A stretch of DNA of 64,000 bases from Mycobacterium sp. URHB0044 (GTDB lineage: Bacteria; Actinomycetota; Actinomycetes; Mycobacteriales; Mycobacteriaceae), in assembly GCF_000620625.1 (NCBI RefSeq), contig NZ_JIAW01000011.1:124001-188000 (forward strand), read 5' to 3'. The position numbers and the translations under genes were made by a program. The notes under the pieces were generated by a model. It did not search any database. It saw nothing but the letters and a program-made list of their open reading frames with translations, and was not told the origin of the DNA. The first letter of the stretch is position 1, and every line of letters starts with the position of its first letter. Shown in pieces: positions 38,001 through 46,164 of the stretch.

Positions 38001-38924
38001 GTGACCGTTGACGCGTCGTCGCCACCCACCAGTCCTGCGACCATTCATGCCGTACCCATGCGGCATCCGTGGCGGTGGGTGGCGGCGATCGTCATCGTCG
38101 TCCTGGTGCTGCTGTTCCTGTGGGGCGCGGCGACCAACGACGCGTACGGATGGTCCACGTACAGCAAGTACCTGTTCGACCAACGGGTGTCAGCGGCTGC
38201 GTGGGTCACCGTGCAGCTCACCGTGTATTCGATGGCTCTCGCCATCGCGCTCGGCGTGATGCTTGCCGTGATGCGGCTCTCGCCGAACCCGGTGTTCCGC
38301 TCGGTCGCCTGGGTGTACCTGTGGATCTTCCGCGGCACACCGGTTTACGTGCAGCTGGTGTTCTGGGGTCTGTTCCCCACGATCTATCGAAACATCCAGT
38401 TGGGCATACCGTTTGGGCCGACGTTCTTCCACTTCAACCTGCAGGGCCTGTCCATCGCCTTCGTGCTCGCGGTCGTCGGTCTGGGCCTCAACGAGTCCGC
38501 CTACATGGCCGAGATCATCCGCGCCGGTATCAGTTCGGTGCCAGAGGGACAGTCGGAAGCATCGACGGCACTGGGCATGTCGTGGGCGATGACCATGCGG
38601 CGCACCGTGCTTCCGCAGGCGATGCGCGTGATCATTCCGCCGACCGGCAACGAGGTCATCAGCATGCTGAAGACCACGTCGCTGGTCACCGCCGTGCCGT
38701 TCACACTGGAGCTGTACACCAAGACACGTGACATCTCGTCGGTGATCTTCCAGCCGATACCGTTGCTCATGGTTGCCGCCACCTGGTATTTGGCGATCAC
38801 CAGCGTGCTGATGGTCGGTCAGTTCTACCTGGAGCGCTACTTCTCCCGCGGCGCCTCACGCAAGCTGACCACCAAGCAACTCGAGGCGCTGGCGAAGGCG
38901 CAGTTGGGGGAGACGCACCTATGA
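38001..38924 (+). CDS. Amino-acid ABC transporter permease
   Basis: A 307-residue permease of the HisM/GlnP type. About five core helices plus an N-terminal helix (WRWVAAIVIVVLVLLFLWG). The EAA loop for ATPase contact is visible as EASTALGMSWAMTMRRTVLPQAMR. GTG start 37 bp after the binding protein gene; overlaps the ATPase gene by 4 bp. Binding substrate is likely a polar amino acid by family. Confidence 0.92.
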   Translation: MTVDASSPPTSPATIHAVPMRHPWRWVAAIVIVVLVLLFLWGAATNDAYGWSTYSKYLFDQRVSAAAWVTVQLTVYSMALAIALGVMLAVMRLSPNPVFRSVAWVYLWIFRGTPVYVQLVFWGLFPTIYRNIQLGIPFGPTFFHFNLQGLSIAFVLAVVGLGLNESAYMAEIIRAGISSVPEGQSEASTALGMSWAMTMRRTVLPQAMRVIIPPTGNEVISMLKTTSLVTAVPFTLELYTKTRDISSVIFQPIPLLMVAATWYLAITSVLMVGQFYLERYFSRGASRKLTTKQLEALAKAQLGETHL

Positions 38925-39706
38925 CGGCCGTATCCGACGCCGCGTCGCAGCCCATGGTGAAGGCCGAGAGCGTCTGCAAGAACTTTGGCGCGCTCCAGGT
39001 GCTCAAGGGTGTGACGCTCGAGATCGGCAGGGGGCAGGTGCTCGTCCTCGTCGGGCCCTCGGGTTCGGGCAAGTCGACGTTCCTGCGCTGCATCAACCAC
39101 TTGGAACAGGTGAATGCCGGTCGGCTCTACGTCGACGGCGACCTCATCGGCTACCGCGAGCGCGGCGACAAACTGCACGAAATGCCGCCCCGTGAGGCCG
39201 CGAAACAGCGCCGCGACATCGGGATGGTGTTCCAGCACTTCAATCTCTTTCCGCACCGCACCGCGCTGGACAACATCATCGAGGCACCGATACATGTCAA
39301 GGGCATGAAGAAGGCTGCCGCGATTGCCCGCGGCAAGGATCTGCTCGAGCAGGTCGGTTTGGCCGAGAAGGCAACCGCCTACCCGGCCCAGCTATCCGGC
39401 GGTCAGCAGCAGCGCGTGGCCATCGCGCGGGCGCTGGCGATGGACCCCAAACTAATGCTGTTCGACGAACCGACTTCTGCCCTCGACCCCGAACTGGTGG
39501 GCGAGGTGCTCGGCGTCATGAAGAAGCTCGCTAGCGAGGGCATGACGATGGTCGTGGTCACCCACGAAATGGGCTTCGCCCGTGAGGTCGCCGACCAACT
39601 CGTGTTCATGGACGCGGGAGTGATCATGGAGAGCGGCAACCCACGCGAGGTATTGAGCAACCCCAAGCACGAACGTACGAAGGCGTTTCTGTCCAAGGTG
39701 ATGTAG
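38921..39706 (+). CDS. Amino-acid ABC transporter ATP-binding protein
   Basis: GlnQ/HisP-type ATPase (261 residues): Walker A GPSGSGKSTFLR, Q-loop GMVFQHFNLFPH, signature LSGGQQQR, Walker B LMLFDEPTSALDPE and switch VTHEMGFARE are intact. It overlaps the permease gene and completes the importer. The MacS-like kinase gene starts 3 bp after its stop, so the transporter and the two-component system may share a transcript. Confidence 0.94.
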   Translation: MTAVSDAASQPMVKAESVCKNFGALQVLKGVTLEIGRGQVLVLVGPSGSGKSTFLRCINHLEQVNAGRLYVDGDLIGYRERGDKLHEMPPREAAKQRRDIGMVFQHFNLFPHRTALDNIIEAPIHVKGMKKAAAIARGKDLLEQVGLAEKATAYPAQLSGGQQQRVAIARALAMDPKLMLFDEPTSALDPELVGEVLGVMKKLASEGMTMVVVTHEMGFAREVADQLVFMDAGVIMESGNPREVLSNPKHERTKAFLSKVM

Positions 39707-39708
39707 CG

Positions 39709-40872
39709 GTGATGCCGGCGGCACGCGCACCGGACCCGGCCGCTCCACTGTGGCGGGCGGCGCAGGTCTTCCGTCTGCTGAGTTGCATCTACGCCCTCGG
39801 CTTCCAGATCGCGGTCAACGCCGAACTGGACCGGCCGGCGGTCGGATGGGCGCTCTTCGCGGTGCTGATCGGCTGGAGCGTCGCGTGCGCGGCGGCCTAC
39901 TTGCAGGGTTACGGCCGCCGACTCGCCTGGGTGATCGCGGAGGTGGCGGTCGTCGTGGCGTTGGTGCTGTCGACCGAGTGGGTGGCGTCCGACGAGTGGG
40001 TGGCTGACAACCAGTCGTGGCCGACGACCTTGTGGGCCACCAACGCGACGATCTCCGCCGCCATCCTGCTCGGGCCGATCGCAGGCATGGGCACCGGCCT
40101 CTTGGTGGTGGCGGCGAGCGCGGTGTTGAAGGGCTACGTGAGCGTCGACGTGAGCCGCAACGCCACGATCGTCATCGAGCTCGCCGTGGGTCTTGCGGTC
40201 GGAATGGCCGCGCAGACTGCCCGGCGTGCGCACGCCGAACTGCAGGAGGCGGCACGACTTGCCGCGTCGCTCGGCGAACGCGAACGGTTGTTCCGCGAGG
40301 TTCACGACGGTGCCATCCAGGTGCTTGCGCTCGTCGCCCGGCGCGGCCGTGAGATCGGCGGAGCCACCGGGGAATTGGCCGAACTGGCGGGCGAACAGGA
40401 GCGGGCGTTGCGGCGCCTGGTCAGCCGGGGAAGTACGGATCCTCCGGTGGGGAGCGCCACGACGACCACCGACCTGTCCGCCCTGCTCCGAGCCCGCGCC
40501 AGTGATCGAGTGTCGGTTAGTCTGCCCGCCACCCCCGTGCCGTTGGACGCGTCCGTCGCGACCGAGGTGGACGCCGCAGTGGCCAACGCCCTTGACAACG
40601 TCATCGCGCACGCTGGAGCCGACGCGCACGCCTTCGTGTTGCTCGAGGATCTCGGGGACTCGGTGGTGGTCAGCATCCGCGACGACGGAGTGGGTATCGA
40701 GGTGGGTCGCCTCGATCAGGCGGTGTCGGAGGGCCGTGTCGGTGTGGCGAAATCGATTGTGGGCCGGATGAATTGGCTAGGCGGCAGCGCGCATCTGACG
40801 TCGGCGCCCGGCGCGGGCACCGAATGGGAGCTCACTGTCAACAGATCGGGCGGACGTGATGGCAGACGTTGA
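39709..40872 (+). CDS. MacS-like sensor histidine kinase
   Basis: A 387-residue kinase: N-terminal membrane domain of five to six helices (to about residue 165), a coiled linker rich in Ala, Arg and Glu, then a HisKA_3-type dimerisation segment with phospho-acceptor H199 in FREVHDGAIQVLALVARRG, and a HATPase with N box ALDNVIAHAG and G box DDGVGIEVG and GAGTEWEL at the end. GTG start; overlaps the regulator by 17 bp. The signal is unknown, but the adjacent importer and Dps are natural targets to test. Confidence 0.88.
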   Translation: MMPAARAPDPAAPLWRAAQVFRLLSCIYALGFQIAVNAELDRPAVGWALFAVLIGWSVACAAAYLQGYGRRLAWVIAEVAVVVALVLSTEWVASDEWVADNQSWPTTLWATNATISAAILLGPIAGMGTGLLVVAASAVLKGYVSVDVSRNATIVIELAVGLAVGMAAQTARRAHAELQEAARLAASLGERERLFREVHDGAIQVLALVARRGREIGGATGELAELAGEQERALRRLVSRGSTDPPVGSATTTTDLSALLRARASDRVSVSLPATPVPLDASVATEVDAAVANALDNVIAHAGADAHAFVLLEDLGDSVVVSIRDDGVGIEVGRLDQAVSEGRVGVAKSIVGRMNWLGGSAHLTSAPGAGTEWELTVNRSGGRDGRR

Positions 40873-41518
40873 GCGCGAGTACCGGGTGATGGTGGTCGAC
40901 GACCATCCGATCTGGCGGGACGCGGTGGCCCGCGACCTCGCCGAGGACGGATTCGACGTGGTTGCCACGGCCGACGGCGTCGCGTCCGCCCGACGGCGCG
41001 CCGCGGTCGTGAAACCCGACGTCGTGGTGATGGACATGCGCTTGGCGGACGGCACGGGTGCCACCGCGACGGCCGAGGTACTGGCGGTGTCTCCGTCGTC
41101 GAGGATCCTCGTGCTCTCGGCGTCCGATGAGCGCGACGACGTGCTGGAGGCCGTAAAGGCCGGCGCCACCGGCTATCTGGTCAAGAGCGCGTCGAAGGCC
41201 GAGTTGGCCGCCGCCGTGCGTGCCACCGGCGAAGGCCGTGCCGTCTTCACCCCCGGACTCGCCGGTCTGGTGCTGGGGGAGTACCGGCGGATGGCACGTA
41301 CCGACGCGGGGTCGGCAACGCCAAGCCTCACCGAACGCGAGACCGAAGTCCTGCGGCATGTCGCGAAGGGACTGACCGCAAGGCAGATCGCGGAACGGTT
41401 GTCGTTGAGTCACCGCACCGTCGAGAACCACGTGCAGGCGACGTTCCGGAAGCTGCAGGTGGCCAACCGGGTCGAACTGGCCCGCTACGCCATCGAACAC
41501 GGTCTCGACAAGGAGTAA
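40856..41518 (+). CDS. NarL/LuxR-family response regulator
   Basis: A 220-residue regulator: receiver domain with acidic pocket MVVDDHP, phospho-acceptor D60 in VVMDMRLADG, and lysine in GYLVKSASK, followed by the LuxR helix-turn-helix PSLTERETEVLRHVAKGLTARQIAERLSLSHRTVENHV. It overlaps the kinase gene and is its cognate partner. GTG 40856 (or ATG 40859). Targets are not known. Confidence 0.92.
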   Translation: MMADVEREYRVMVVDDHPIWRDAVARDLAEDGFDVVATADGVASARRRAAVVKPDVVVMDMRLADGTGATATAEVLAVSPSSRILVLSASDERDDVLEAVKAGATGYLVKSASKAELAAAVRATGEGRAVFTPGLAGLVLGEYRRMARTDAGSATPSLTERETEVLRHVAKGLTARQIAERLSLSHRTVENHVQATFRKLQVANRVELARYAIEHGLDKE

Positions 41519-41543
41519 GTCGGCCCAACAGGACCGGCAGGAC

Positions 41544-41571
41544 CCGCCGGTGTGAGGGCTCTCACCGGCGG
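41544..41571 (+). terminator. GC-rich hairpin after the two-component genes
   Basis: A 9-bp stem, CCGCCGGTG pairing with CACCGGCGG, with a 10-nt loop, 25 bp after the regulator stop and 55 bp before dps. There is no U-tract, so termination is only possible, as with many mycobacterial hairpins. Confidence 0.4.
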
Positions 41572-41626
41572 AAATGCAATGCGCCGCGGTCATTTGGCTG
41601 TTGTAGGTGGTGAACGAAGGGAGTCC

Positions 41627-42121
41627 ATGATGACTAGTGCGAACCGTCGAAACGACGCCGAGATCGCCACTTTCCAGGCCTCGCCAGAGCTCGCGGGCAA
41701 TCTGCAGCGCGTATTGGCGGACCTGATCGAGCTACATCTGCAAGGCAAGCAGGCGCATTGGAACGTGGTGGGCACCAACTTCCGCGACCTGCATCTGCAG
41801 CTCGATGAACTCGTCGACTTCGCCCGCACGGGCAGTGACACCATCGCGGAGCGCCTGCGGGCGCTGGACGCGGTCCCGGACGGCCGGTCGGACACCGTGG
41901 CGGCGACCACGACGCTGCCGCAGTTCCCCGCCTACGAAATCAGCACCACCGAGGCCGTCGACCTGATCACCGCTCGCGTGTACGCGGCGGTCGAGACGAT
42001 GCGTGCGGTGCACGATGACGTGGATGCCGAAGACCCGAGCACTGCCGACATCCTGCATCAGCTCATCGACGGCCTGGAGAAGTTGGCCTGGCTGATCAAG
42101 TCGGAGAACCGCAAGGTCTAA
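41627..42121 (+). CDS. dps2: Dps-family ferritin-like DNA-protection protein
   Basis: A 164-residue Dps-like protein: four-helix bundle with the ferroxidase residues in GKQAHWNVVGTNFRDLHLQLDELVDFA (His and acidic ligands). It stores iron and shields DNA under stress. Resembles the second Dps of M. smegmatis, which I recall as neighbouring the same cyclase gene. ATG 41627 has AAGGGAG as ribosome site; ATG 41630 is also possible. Convergent with the cyclase gene (4-bp overlap). Confidence 0.9.
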   Translation: MMTSANRRNDAEIATFQASPELAGNLQRVLADLIELHLQGKQAHWNVVGTNFRDLHLQLDELVDFARTGSDTIAERLRALDAVPDGRSDTVAATTTLPQFPAYEISTTEAVDLITARVYAAVETMRAVHDDVDAEDPSTADILHQLIDGLEKLAWLIKSENRKV

Positions 42122-43404
42122 GCCGGTAGGGCGCGTCGGCCCGTCAGGTACCACGTGTGCATGACGCCCTTTCCCTTGACGTCTATCTCGCCGCGTTCCT
42201 CGAAGCTGAAGCCTCGCAGCAGGCGCCGATAGACGTCATCGGGCACCTGAATCCGGCCTTCGACGTCCGTGGTCTCCATGCGGGAGGCCACGTTCACCGC
42301 ATCGCCCCAGACGTCGTAGAAGAACTTGCGGGCACCGACCACGCCCGCGACCACAGGGCCCGCCGCGAGGCCGATTCGTAGCGGCACCGCGCGGCCCTGC
42401 GGATCCTTGAGGTCGGCCACGGCGTCGGCCATGTCCAGCGCAAGGCCCGCCAGCGCCTCGAGGTGGTCGGGCCGTGCCAGGGGTACGCCACTGACGACCA
42501 TGTACGAATCGCCGCTCGTCTTGACCTTTTCGAGGCCGTGGCGGTCGACGAGGGCGTCCAAATCGGTGTAGAGGGCGTCGAGGAAGCGGACGAGCTCGGT
42601 CGGCGTCGTGTCGCTGGCGCGCTTGGTGTAGCCGGCGATGTCCGCGAACAGGATGGATGCGTCGTCGTACTTGTCGGCGATGATGTTGTGGGCCGGATCC
42701 TTCAGACGTGCGGCTATCGAGGCAGGCAAGATGTTGGCTAGCAGCGACTCGGAACGTCGGTACTCGATCTCCATTGCGCGCTCGGCCCTTGCGATCTCGC
42801 GCAGTGCGGACCCGACCGTCGCCACGACCAACACCCATGCGGCGATCGTGTTGACGATGAAACCCGTGGTGAACGCCCAGTCTGGCTGACTGCCGGTGTT
42901 GTGCGGGACGAGCAGTTCGAGCGCGATGACCGCCCCGGCGCCGAGTGCAGCCAGGACCGAAGCCAGCACGATGCGTTCGATCCCCAGAACCAGCACCACG
43001 ATGGCCGCCGCGACGACGAAGTAGAAGTGCAGGCCGATCCCGCTCCCGATGTAGACCGAGGAGACCGTGATCGACGTGTATGCGACGGCGAAGAAGACGA
43101 TCGGCGGCACCACGTCGCCGAACCGGTAGAGCCGCGGGATGAGCAGGAACACGACCGCACTCACCAGGTTGAGGTATCCGATCCACTGCGTATCGCGGGC
43201 GATGAGGAACTGCTGGACGCCGAACAGCACGCTGACGGCGGCCGCGATTTGGGTCGTCACGGTGAGCACCCGCTGGTGCCGCGCGGTGCTTTCCGCCCGG
43301 TGTTGTGTCCGGCCGGTGCACCTGATCTCGAGCGCGACGTTCGGCACGCACGCGCCACGCCGGCGGGGCGGGTTCAGGCCTCCCGCATGGGCGCTGTCGT
43401 CCAT
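42118..43404 (-). CDS. cya: Six-transmembrane class III adenylyl cyclase (Rv1625c-like)
   Basis: A 428-residue cyclase that makes cAMP. Six helices in the N-terminal half, of the same type as the M. tuberculosis Rv1625c cyclase, then a catalytic domain with metal-binding LFADIAGYTKRAS, the substrate Lys in EKVKTSGDSYMVVSGVP, and VWGDAVNVASRMETTD holding the Asp and Asn-Arg transition-state residues. All essential residues appear intact. ATG 43404 (MDDSAHAGG) is used; other in-frame starts occur upstream. The enzyme is expected to act as a homodimer. Confidence 0.92.
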   Translation of the reverse strand: MDDSAHAGGLNPPRRRGACVPNVALEIRCTGRTQHRAESTARHQRVLTVTTQIAAAVSVLFGVQQFLIARDTQWIGYLNLVSAVVFLLIPRLYRFGDVVPPIVFFAVAYTSITVSSVYIGSGIGLHFYFVVAAAIVVLVLGIERIVLASVLAALGAGAVIALELLVPHNTGSQPDWAFTTGFIVNTIAAWVLVVATVGSALREIARAERAMEIEYRRSESLLANILPASIAARLKDPAHNIIADKYDDASILFADIAGYTKRASDTTPTELVRFLDALYTDLDALVDRHGLEKVKTSGDSYMVVSGVPLARPDHLEALAGLALDMADAVADLKDPQGRAVPLRIGLAAGPVVAGVVGARKFFYDVWGDAVNVASRMETTDVEGRIQVPDDVYRRLLRGFSFEERGEIDVKGKGVMHTWYLTGRRALPA

Positions 43405-43860
43405 GACCGCCACTACTAGAGAGTAACTCGCGGGGTGTCGTGCGCTTGCTGAAGTTATTGGCGCCAAAGTCAATATTAGTTTGCCGTACTATCGGCGCCC
43501 CGACCATGCTCTTGGTCTTTATTGGCTGTAGCTAATGTGGCACGGGGTGCCGCTATTGTCGTTGCCGTCAGCCACCATGCGTTTGTGTCGCAACAAAGGC
43601 CACGAACAGGACTTTTGGGCGGTCCACGGACTAGGTAGGCCGCCTATATGCTAATTCATACCATTCCCCGGTTTATTTGCTATGCGGGTTGGATTTGGTG
43701 AAAACTGCAGCCTGTGCCAGGTTGAGCTGCGGCTATACGGGCAAAGTTAACTTGCGCTTGTTATGGATAGCGGGACATATTTGCTGTCGAGTGAGTAAAT
43801 TAGGGCGACCAGTTGACGACGATGTCGAAACTTCGGTCACGAACGAAAGAGGGTCAACGC
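43405..43860. other. 456-bp AT-richer intergenic region between cya and the secreted glycosidase
   Basis: No supported gene. The segment is visibly poorer in GC than its surroundings and holds a 10-bp palindrome TTGGCGCCAA at 43458-43467, another GGCGCC-type site at 43491-43498, and short AT runs such as TTATTGGCTG. A frame beginning at 43677 runs into the glycosidase in another frame and has no coding support. The region is long enough to hold promoters for both divergent genes and regulator sites. Confidence 0.5.
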
Positions 43861-45924
43861 ATGAACAAGTGCCGAGGCACGTTGTTTCGCGCTATTGCGA
43901 CGCGCGCCATAATCGCGGCGATTCCAGCCGCGATGGCAAGCGCGTACGCAAGCGGAATCTTCATCTCACCGCCCCGTGTCGCTTCATATGAGTACACCCC
44001 CGTCGCCGAGATCGTCGTTGCGCCGAACACCGTCGGCGTAGCCGAGTCACCTCTCTATGGCGCCTCGGTAGCGGAGATCAACGAGCAGCTGGACGCCCTC
44101 CAGGCGATCGGGGTGCAGAACATCCGCGTGTTCGTGCCGTGGGGCCTCGTCGAGCCGGCAGACAACACTTACAACTGGACGTACATGGACCAACTCATGT
44201 CGGCCGCGGCGGCCCGCAACATGGGTGTCATGGCCGAGGTCAACGCGACGCCCAACTGGGCGGCGACGGACCCCAGCAATCCCTCGTTCCCGCCAGGGTC
44301 GTCGACGCCCAACCCCGCGAAGTTCGCCGAGTTCATGAGCGCCTTCACGGCGCACACCACGACGGTCGGCGGTGTGAATACCAGCTTCGCCTCGATCGTC
44401 TCGGCCTACGAGATCTGGAACGAGCCCAACTACGTCCAGTTCTCCAATCCCATCGACCCCGAGTCCTACGCGGCGCTGTTGGCCGCGGTGTACCCGGTGA
44501 TCAAGGCGGCCGATCCGACGGCCAACGTCGTCGCCGGCGCGGTGGGTGCCACCCAGACCGGCCCGTTCACGATGGATCCCGTCACGTTCGTCCAGCGGAT
44601 GCTCGACGCGGGAGCCGGGCCATTCTTCGACGCCCTGTCGTTCCATCCGTACAGCGACGACATTCCGTTCTCCGGATCGTGCCCGACGTGTCAGCCCAAC
44701 CTGCTGACGCCACGTGAGCAGCTCGACGCGATCAAGGCCATGGTCGGACTCACCAAGAGCATCTGGATCAGCGAATACGGCGTCGCCAGCACCGACGCCG
44801 CCAGCTATCAGCAACAGGCCGAGTGGATCAAGGACCTCCTCGACACCTGGCAGAACTACTCGCAAGCCGGCCCGGTCTTCATCTACACCGGCCAGGACCA
44901 AGCGGGCAGCACGGATCCCGGTGCCCAAATGGGCCTGTGGACCGACAGTGGCGGCCAGAAGTGGTACACGGTGGGGGGCGTTACCTACAGCGTCTCCGGC
45001 ATGCTCGCGGCATGGATCGCGGCGCATCCGCAGGTGCCCACGGGTCCGGGCGACCCGGGTACCCCGCCCGTGAATCCACTTACGGCGCTGTTCCAGGCGA
45101 TCGCTGCGCAGGTGCAAGCCTTCGCTGCGCAGGTGCAGGCCTTCTTGAACACGATCGTCACCGCCATCACCAACGTCTTTGGTGGACTGGGCGGTCCGGC
45201 CGCGGTCGCTGAGACGACGCAGACCTTGGCGCTCAAGATCGCGTCGGTCGATTCAACTGAAGAGTCGAGCCTGAGCGGCGACCCGGAAGGTACGGCGACG
45301 GACACCGAGGAGGCAAAGGCCACCAAGGGCGAGGGCACGACCGAAGGCAAGGCGACCGAGGTCAAGGCGACCGAGGAGGCGGCCACGGACGGGACCGCAA
45401 CCGAGGAAACCGCGACGGACGAGACCACTGCCGAGGAGGCCGAGCCGGCCGTCACCGAGCCCGTCGTCACGAAGCCGGAGACCACGGAGCCGGTCGTCAC
45501 CAAGCCGGTCGTCACGGAACCGACCGTCACGGAGCCGGTCGTCACGAAGCCGGAGACCACGGAGCCGGTCGTCACGAAGCCGGAGACCACGAAGCCGGAG
45601 ACGACGGAGCCCGTGACCACCAAGCCCAACGGCACCGAGCCGGCCGGAACGCCAAGCGGCACAACGCCTTCCGCCGGGTCGTCCACCGAGCCGGGTAAGG
45701 CGGGTGAGCACACGAAGCCGGGCGCCGATGCCGGCAAGTCCGGAACGACGGATGGCGGGACCAACACGAGCAAGGACCGGGACCGCGAGGGGGGCTCCGG
45801 TCGGCACACGCAGGGCACCCACGGCGGTGCCTCCGGCACCGAGGTGAAGGGCAATCCGGAGTCCGTCTCGTCGGGCGCGACCGCGGCAGCGGAAGGCGCT
45901 TCGGCCGACGGTGGAACGAGCTAG
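43861..45924 (+). CDS. Secreted clan GH-A glycoside hydrolase with Thr/Pro/Glu-rich C-terminal tail
   Basis: A 687-residue exported protein. The first 30 residues form an uncleaved or cleaved signal segment (ATRAIIAAIPAAMASAYASG). Residues about 50-400 are a TIM-barrel hydrolase of the GH39/GH5-like cellulase group: FVPWGLVEPADNTYNWTYMD, the acid/base E188 in YEIWNEPNY, SFHPYSDDIPFSG and the nucleophile candidate E305 in SIWISEYGVAS. After a PTGPGDPGTPPVNP linker come Gln/Ala helices (AAQVQAFAAQVQAF), then about 250 residues of Thr/Glu/Pro/Lys-rich repeats such as VVTKPETTEPVVTKP. There is no LPXTG or lipobox; the tail may sit in the cell wall. ATG 43861 has AGAGGG eight nt upstream. Substrate unknown. 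Confidence 0.8.
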   Translation: MNKCRGTLFRAIATRAIIAAIPAAMASAYASGIFISPPRVASYEYTPVAEIVVAPNTVGVAESPLYGASVAEINEQLDALQAIGVQNIRVFVPWGLVEPADNTYNWTYMDQLMSAAAARNMGVMAEVNATPNWAATDPSNPSFPPGSSTPNPAKFAEFMSAFTAHTTTVGGVNTSFASIVSAYEIWNEPNYVQFSNPIDPESYAALLAAVYPVIKAADPTANVVAGAVGATQTGPFTMDPVTFVQRMLDAGAGPFFDALSFHPYSDDIPFSGSCPTCQPNLLTPREQLDAIKAMVGLTKSIWISEYGVASTDAASYQQQAEWIKDLLDTWQNYSQAGPVFIYTGQDQAGSTDPGAQMGLWTDSGGQKWYTVGGVTYSVSGMLAAWIAAHPQVPTGPGDPGTPPVNPLTALFQAIAAQVQAFAAQVQAFLNTIVTAITNVFGGLGGPAAVAETTQTLALKIASVDSTEESSLSGDPEGTATDTEEAKATKGEGTTEGKATEVKATEEAATDGTATEETATDETTAEEAEPAVTEPVVTKPETTEPVVTKPVVTEPTVTEPVVTKPETTEPVVTKPETTKPETTEPVTTKPNGTEPAGTPSGTTPSAGSSTEPGKAGEHTKPGADAGKSGTTDGGTNTSKDRDREGGSGRHTQGTHGGASGTEVKGNPESVSSGATAAAEGASADGGTS
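45448..45630 (+). repeat. Short Pro/Thr/Val/Lys repeat block in the glycosidase tail
   Basis: Repeated units of the form T[EK]PVVTKPETTEP and KPETTKPETTEP, with nearly identical DNA (GTCACGAAGCCGGAGACCAC recurring). Such repeats change length easily between strains. Confidence 0.7.
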
Positions 45925-45954
45925 GCGTCACTTCGCCTGCGTCCTGCAGACCAG

Positions 45955-45983
45955 AGGCCCTCAACGTCGCGTTGAGGGCCTTT
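45955..45983. terminator. Strong hairpin terminator between glycosidase and tRNA genes
   Basis: AGGCCCTCAACG pairs with CGTTGAGGGCCT over a 3-nt loop, and TTT follows on the + strand. It ends the glycosidase transcript and lies just downstream of the minus-strand tRNA. Confidence 0.8.
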
Positions 45984-45992
45984 GGCCTGCCT

Positions 45993-46069
45993 TGGTGCCC
46001 TCGGTGAGATTCGAACTCACACTGGACGGGTTTTGAATCCGTTTCCTCTGCCAGTTGGGATACGAGGGC
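45993..46069 (-). tRNA. tRNA-Leu (anticodon CAA)
   Basis: The minus strand gives GCCCTCG...CGAGGGC acceptor arms, a T-arm with stem GTGAG/CTCAC and loop TTCGAAT, an anticodon loop TTCAAAA (anticodon CAA, codon UUG) and a genome-encoded CCA end; 77 nt with CCA. It lacks the long variable arm expected for tRNA-Leu (only five bases, class I shape), and position 31-39 is an A-C mismatch. M. tuberculosis has a tRNA-Leu in the same place as I recall. The identity rests on the anticodon. Confidence 0.85.
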
Positions 46070-46152
46070 TCAGCTCGTGCGGTTTTCCACCATAGATGAT
46101 TGCTCGTCGGGCTCGTCACGCCCCCGAGGTCGCTGATCAGCGCTCGCCACGC

Positions 46153-46158
46153 CACAAT
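46153..46158 (+). promoter_or_regulatory. Candidate -10 hexamer of pdtaR
   Basis: CACAAT ends 6 nt before the ATG at 46165. It favours 46165 as start over the GTG at 46159 but is weak evidence. Confidence 0.3.
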
Positions 46159-46164
46159 GTGCAC

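Noticed and set aside
43677..43991. 104-codon + frame in the AT-rich gap
   Set aside because: It overlaps the start of the glycosidase in another frame, has no ribosome site and no recognisable domain.
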